The notes under the pieces: model-generated
The model's input: the letters and a program-made list of their open reading frames with translations, nothing else
What the model was told of the DNA's origin: nothing
Database searches by the model: none
Part shown: one piece after another, positions 5,302 to 6,534 of the stretch
Position numbering within the stretch: position 1 is the first letter of the stretch
Layout of the letters: each line of letters starts with the position of its first letter
Made by a program: the position numbers and the translations under genes
Assembly (NCBI GenBank): GCA_031272305.1
Contig: JAISUA010000170.1
Coordinates: forward strand, 1 to 6,534
Length of the DNA stretch: 6,534 nucleotides
DNA from: Clostridioides sp.
Lineage (GTDB): Bacteria; Bacillota; Clostridia; Peptostreptococcales; Peptostreptococcaceae
Direction of reading: 5' to 3'

Positions 5302-5464
5302 AAGTCTTATTATTTTTTTAAAAAATAGGAGAGTTGAATGTTTTTTGCAAGATTAATTTTAGCTTTAGTTCAAACGGAATTTGAACTAAACAAACTAATC
5401 TTATAAAAATTTCAATCTCTCCTTTATATTTTTTAATTTTTTATTTCAAGTAATGATAAGACTT
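5302..5464. repeat. Long multi-stem hairpin bounded by the same palindromic ends
   Basis: Ends AAGTCTTATTATT (5302-5314) and AATGATAAGACTT (5452-5464) are inverted repeats with one mismatch. Inside are three nested stems. The outer stem is GGAGAGTTGAA (5328-5338) with TTCAATCTCTCC (5411-5422), which has one bulged T. The middle stem is AAGATTA (5349-5355) with TAATCTT (5396-5402). The apical stem is TTTAGTTCAAA (5364-5374) with TTTGAACTAAA (5380-5390), closed by CGGAA. It shares its ends, but not its core, with the two elements before it. It could be a mobile palindromic repeat or an RNA. Confidence 0.8.
5318..5440. terminator. Probable bidirectional terminator between the convergent genes
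   Basis: The outer stem of the long hairpin (GGAGAG / CTCTCC plus flanking A/T pairing) has T-rich tails on both strands: TTTATATTTTTTAATTTTTT on the right for the HAD gene, and the complement of the run at 5313-5327 for the permease gene. It is longer and more branched than a usual terminator, so termination may be only part of its role. Confidence 0.6.
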
Positions 5465-5465
5465 C

Positions 5466-6533
5466 TTATCTCAAGATATCTATTAAATCTTTTTTTGTTG
5501 CTGATGATGCAGGTACTACGCTAAATATAAGTCCAACTAATGTTGATACTCCTATTGCTAGTAGTATTGTACTTAGATCCATGACTATTTTTATATCAAG
5601 TATCATACCAACAACTTTTGCTGCCAAAATTCCTAATATATATCCTATTACTCCTCCTGTCAATGTAAGTGTGATTCCTTCAAGTAAAAATTGTAACCTT
5701 ATTGCATTTTCCGTCGCACCCATTGCTCTTCTTATTCCTATTTCTTTTGTTCTCTCTGCGACTGAAATATACATCATATTCATAACGCCTACTCCAGCTA
5801 TAAACAATGATATTCCAGCTACTGCAGATACAAAATAAGTTATCGTACTGAACATTTTACTTATTCCATCTGTCAAAAGCGACATATCATATACTTGATA
5901 ATCACCTCTACTACTCATTGAACCTGTTTTTTCAAGTTCTTTTATTGCTTTTTCTGTGACTGTATTCGGAGTGTATCCTTTTTCTATTGTAAGCACCAAG
6001 TACGTTGAACCACTGTTTTCTTCAAAATAGTTATGATAAGTATCCTTTGGAATAATTATGTTTGATTCAGGCATAGAAAACATACTTTCTGTGCTAGTAC
6101 CTTCATATACTCCTACTATAGTAAATACTTGACCTTTTATTTCTATACCTTTATCTATTGCATTTTTTGAACTTCCAAATATATTTTCTGCAATTTCATC
6201 ATCAACTACTGCTATCTTTGCTTTTTTAGCATTATCATCTTGCGTAAAGTTTCTACCTTCTAACATTTCTTTATCAGAACTTGCTTTCAAATCTATAGCT
6301 TTATCTTCTTTTTTATCCTTTATATACATACTTTCGTATATAGTATCATCCTTGTACTCACTAGAATCATCAACCTCTACAGTATCTGAATTTTTCCCTA
6401 TTGTAATATTATTCAAATCTGCTTCCTGCTCTGTTTTTACATCGCTTATTCCTTTGATTGATTTCAATGTTTCTATATCATTCTTATCAAAGAAATCCAT
6501 ATTATAATTAGCATTTTCATCACTTGGAACAAA
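5466..6533 (-). CDS. MacB/FtsX-type ABC transporter permease, N-terminus cut by window edge
   Basis: C-terminal 355 residues of a membrane permease that works with a separate ATPase of the LolD/MacB type, typically exporting peptides or antibiotics, or moving lipids. The frame stays open to the window end. The Met codon at 6500 is internal, with no ribosome site before it. Seen: an extracytoplasmic MacB-like core domain with LEGRNFTQDD, KAKIAVVDDEIAENIFG and GQVFTIVGVYEG; then three membrane segments (visible residues about 228-254, 285-311 and 320-342); and the signature GVGVMNMMYISVAERTKEIG followed by RRAMGATE after the first of them, typical of this FtsX-fold family. The missing part should be roughly the first membrane helix and the start of the core domain. 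An acidic, Lys-rich insert precedes LEGRNF. Its stop overlaps a palindrome, GATAAGA-CT-TCTTATC (5455-5470). The partner ATPase is probably upstream, outside the window. The substrate is unknown. Confidence 0.92.
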   Translation of the reverse strand, partial: FVPSDENANYNMDFFDKNDIETLKSIKGISDVKTEQEADLNNITIGKNSDTVEVDDSSEYKDDTIYESMYIKDKKEDKAIDLKASSDKEMLEGRNFTQDDNAKKAKIAVVDDEIAENIFGSSKNAIDKGIEIKGQVFTIVGVYEGTSTESMFSMPESNIIIPKDTYHNYFEENSGSTYLVLTIEKGYTPNTVTEKAIKELEKTGSMSSRGDYQVYDMSLLTDGISKMFSTITYFVSAVAGISLFIAGVGVMNMMYISVAERTKEIGIRRAMGATENAIRLQFLLEGITLTLTGGVIGYILGILAAKVVGMILDIKIVMDLSTILLAIGVSTLVGLIFSVVPASSATKKDLIDILR

Positions 6534-6534
6534 A

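Noticed and set aside
5061..5313. CRISPR array
   Set aside because: There are only two long copies with unequal intervals, no series of unique spacers of equal length and no cas genes.
6498..6500. Met codon as start of the permease
   Set aside because: The frame continues open to the window edge with no ribosome site. The core domain and first helix expected upstream would be missing.

Overview
The window is very AT-rich. It has strong AGGAGG-type ribosome binding sites, TTG starts and a sigma-A promoter of TTGACT-17-TATAAT form, which suggests a low-GC Firmicute, probably a clostridial anaerobe. The species cannot be fixed from the sequence.

The layout is as follows. (1) Positions 1-2217, minus strand, hold a metal-resistance operon: a CadC/SmtB-type ArsR repressor (1735-2217, TTG start) followed 80 bp later by a CadA-like P1B-type metal-exporting ATPase (1-1654, cut by the window edge). 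(2) Positions 2218-2681 are the control region. It has a near-consensus minus-strand promoter (2541-2569) whose -10 touches a classic ArsR/SmtB operator (2520-2541). The predicted leader of about 315 nt contains three 44-bp AT-rich tandem repeats. (3) Positions 2682-3749, plus strand, encode an unrecognised 355-residue Asn/Ser-rich protein with in-frame 42-bp repeats. (4) Positions 3750-4337 are non-coding, with a strong terminator, a pair of near-identical direct repeats exactly 450 bp apart, and several inverted repeats including a promoter-like palindrome. (5) Positions 4338-5063, plus strand, encode a HAD-superfamily IB phosphatase-like hydrolase. (6) Positions 5064-5465 lie between convergent genes and are packed with a structured repeat: two copies of a GC-richer hairpin element plus a long multi-stem hairpin, all punctuated by the palindrome ATAAGnCTTAT. 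(7) Positions 5466-6534, minus strand, hold the C-terminal 355 residues of a MacB/FtsX-type ABC transporter permease, truncated at its N-terminus by the window end.

The best-understood unit is the cad operon. The repressor keeps both sets of metal ligands known from CadC (an N-terminal CxC plus CVCD, and the C-terminal D-H-H-E set). It should sit on the operator at the promoter until Cd, Zn or Pb releases it, so that the ATPase is made. No functional link between this operon, the Asn-rich protein, the HAD hydrolase and the permease can be shown here. A second theme is tandem duplication. Repeat units inside genes are multiples of three (15, 27, 42, 48 bp), while those outside genes are not (44 bp, and copies offset by 145 or 95 bp). 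The unusual parts worth following are the convergent repeat cluster, the repeat-expanded Cys-rich linker of the ATPase, the repeat-bearing cad leader and the Asn-rich orphan.
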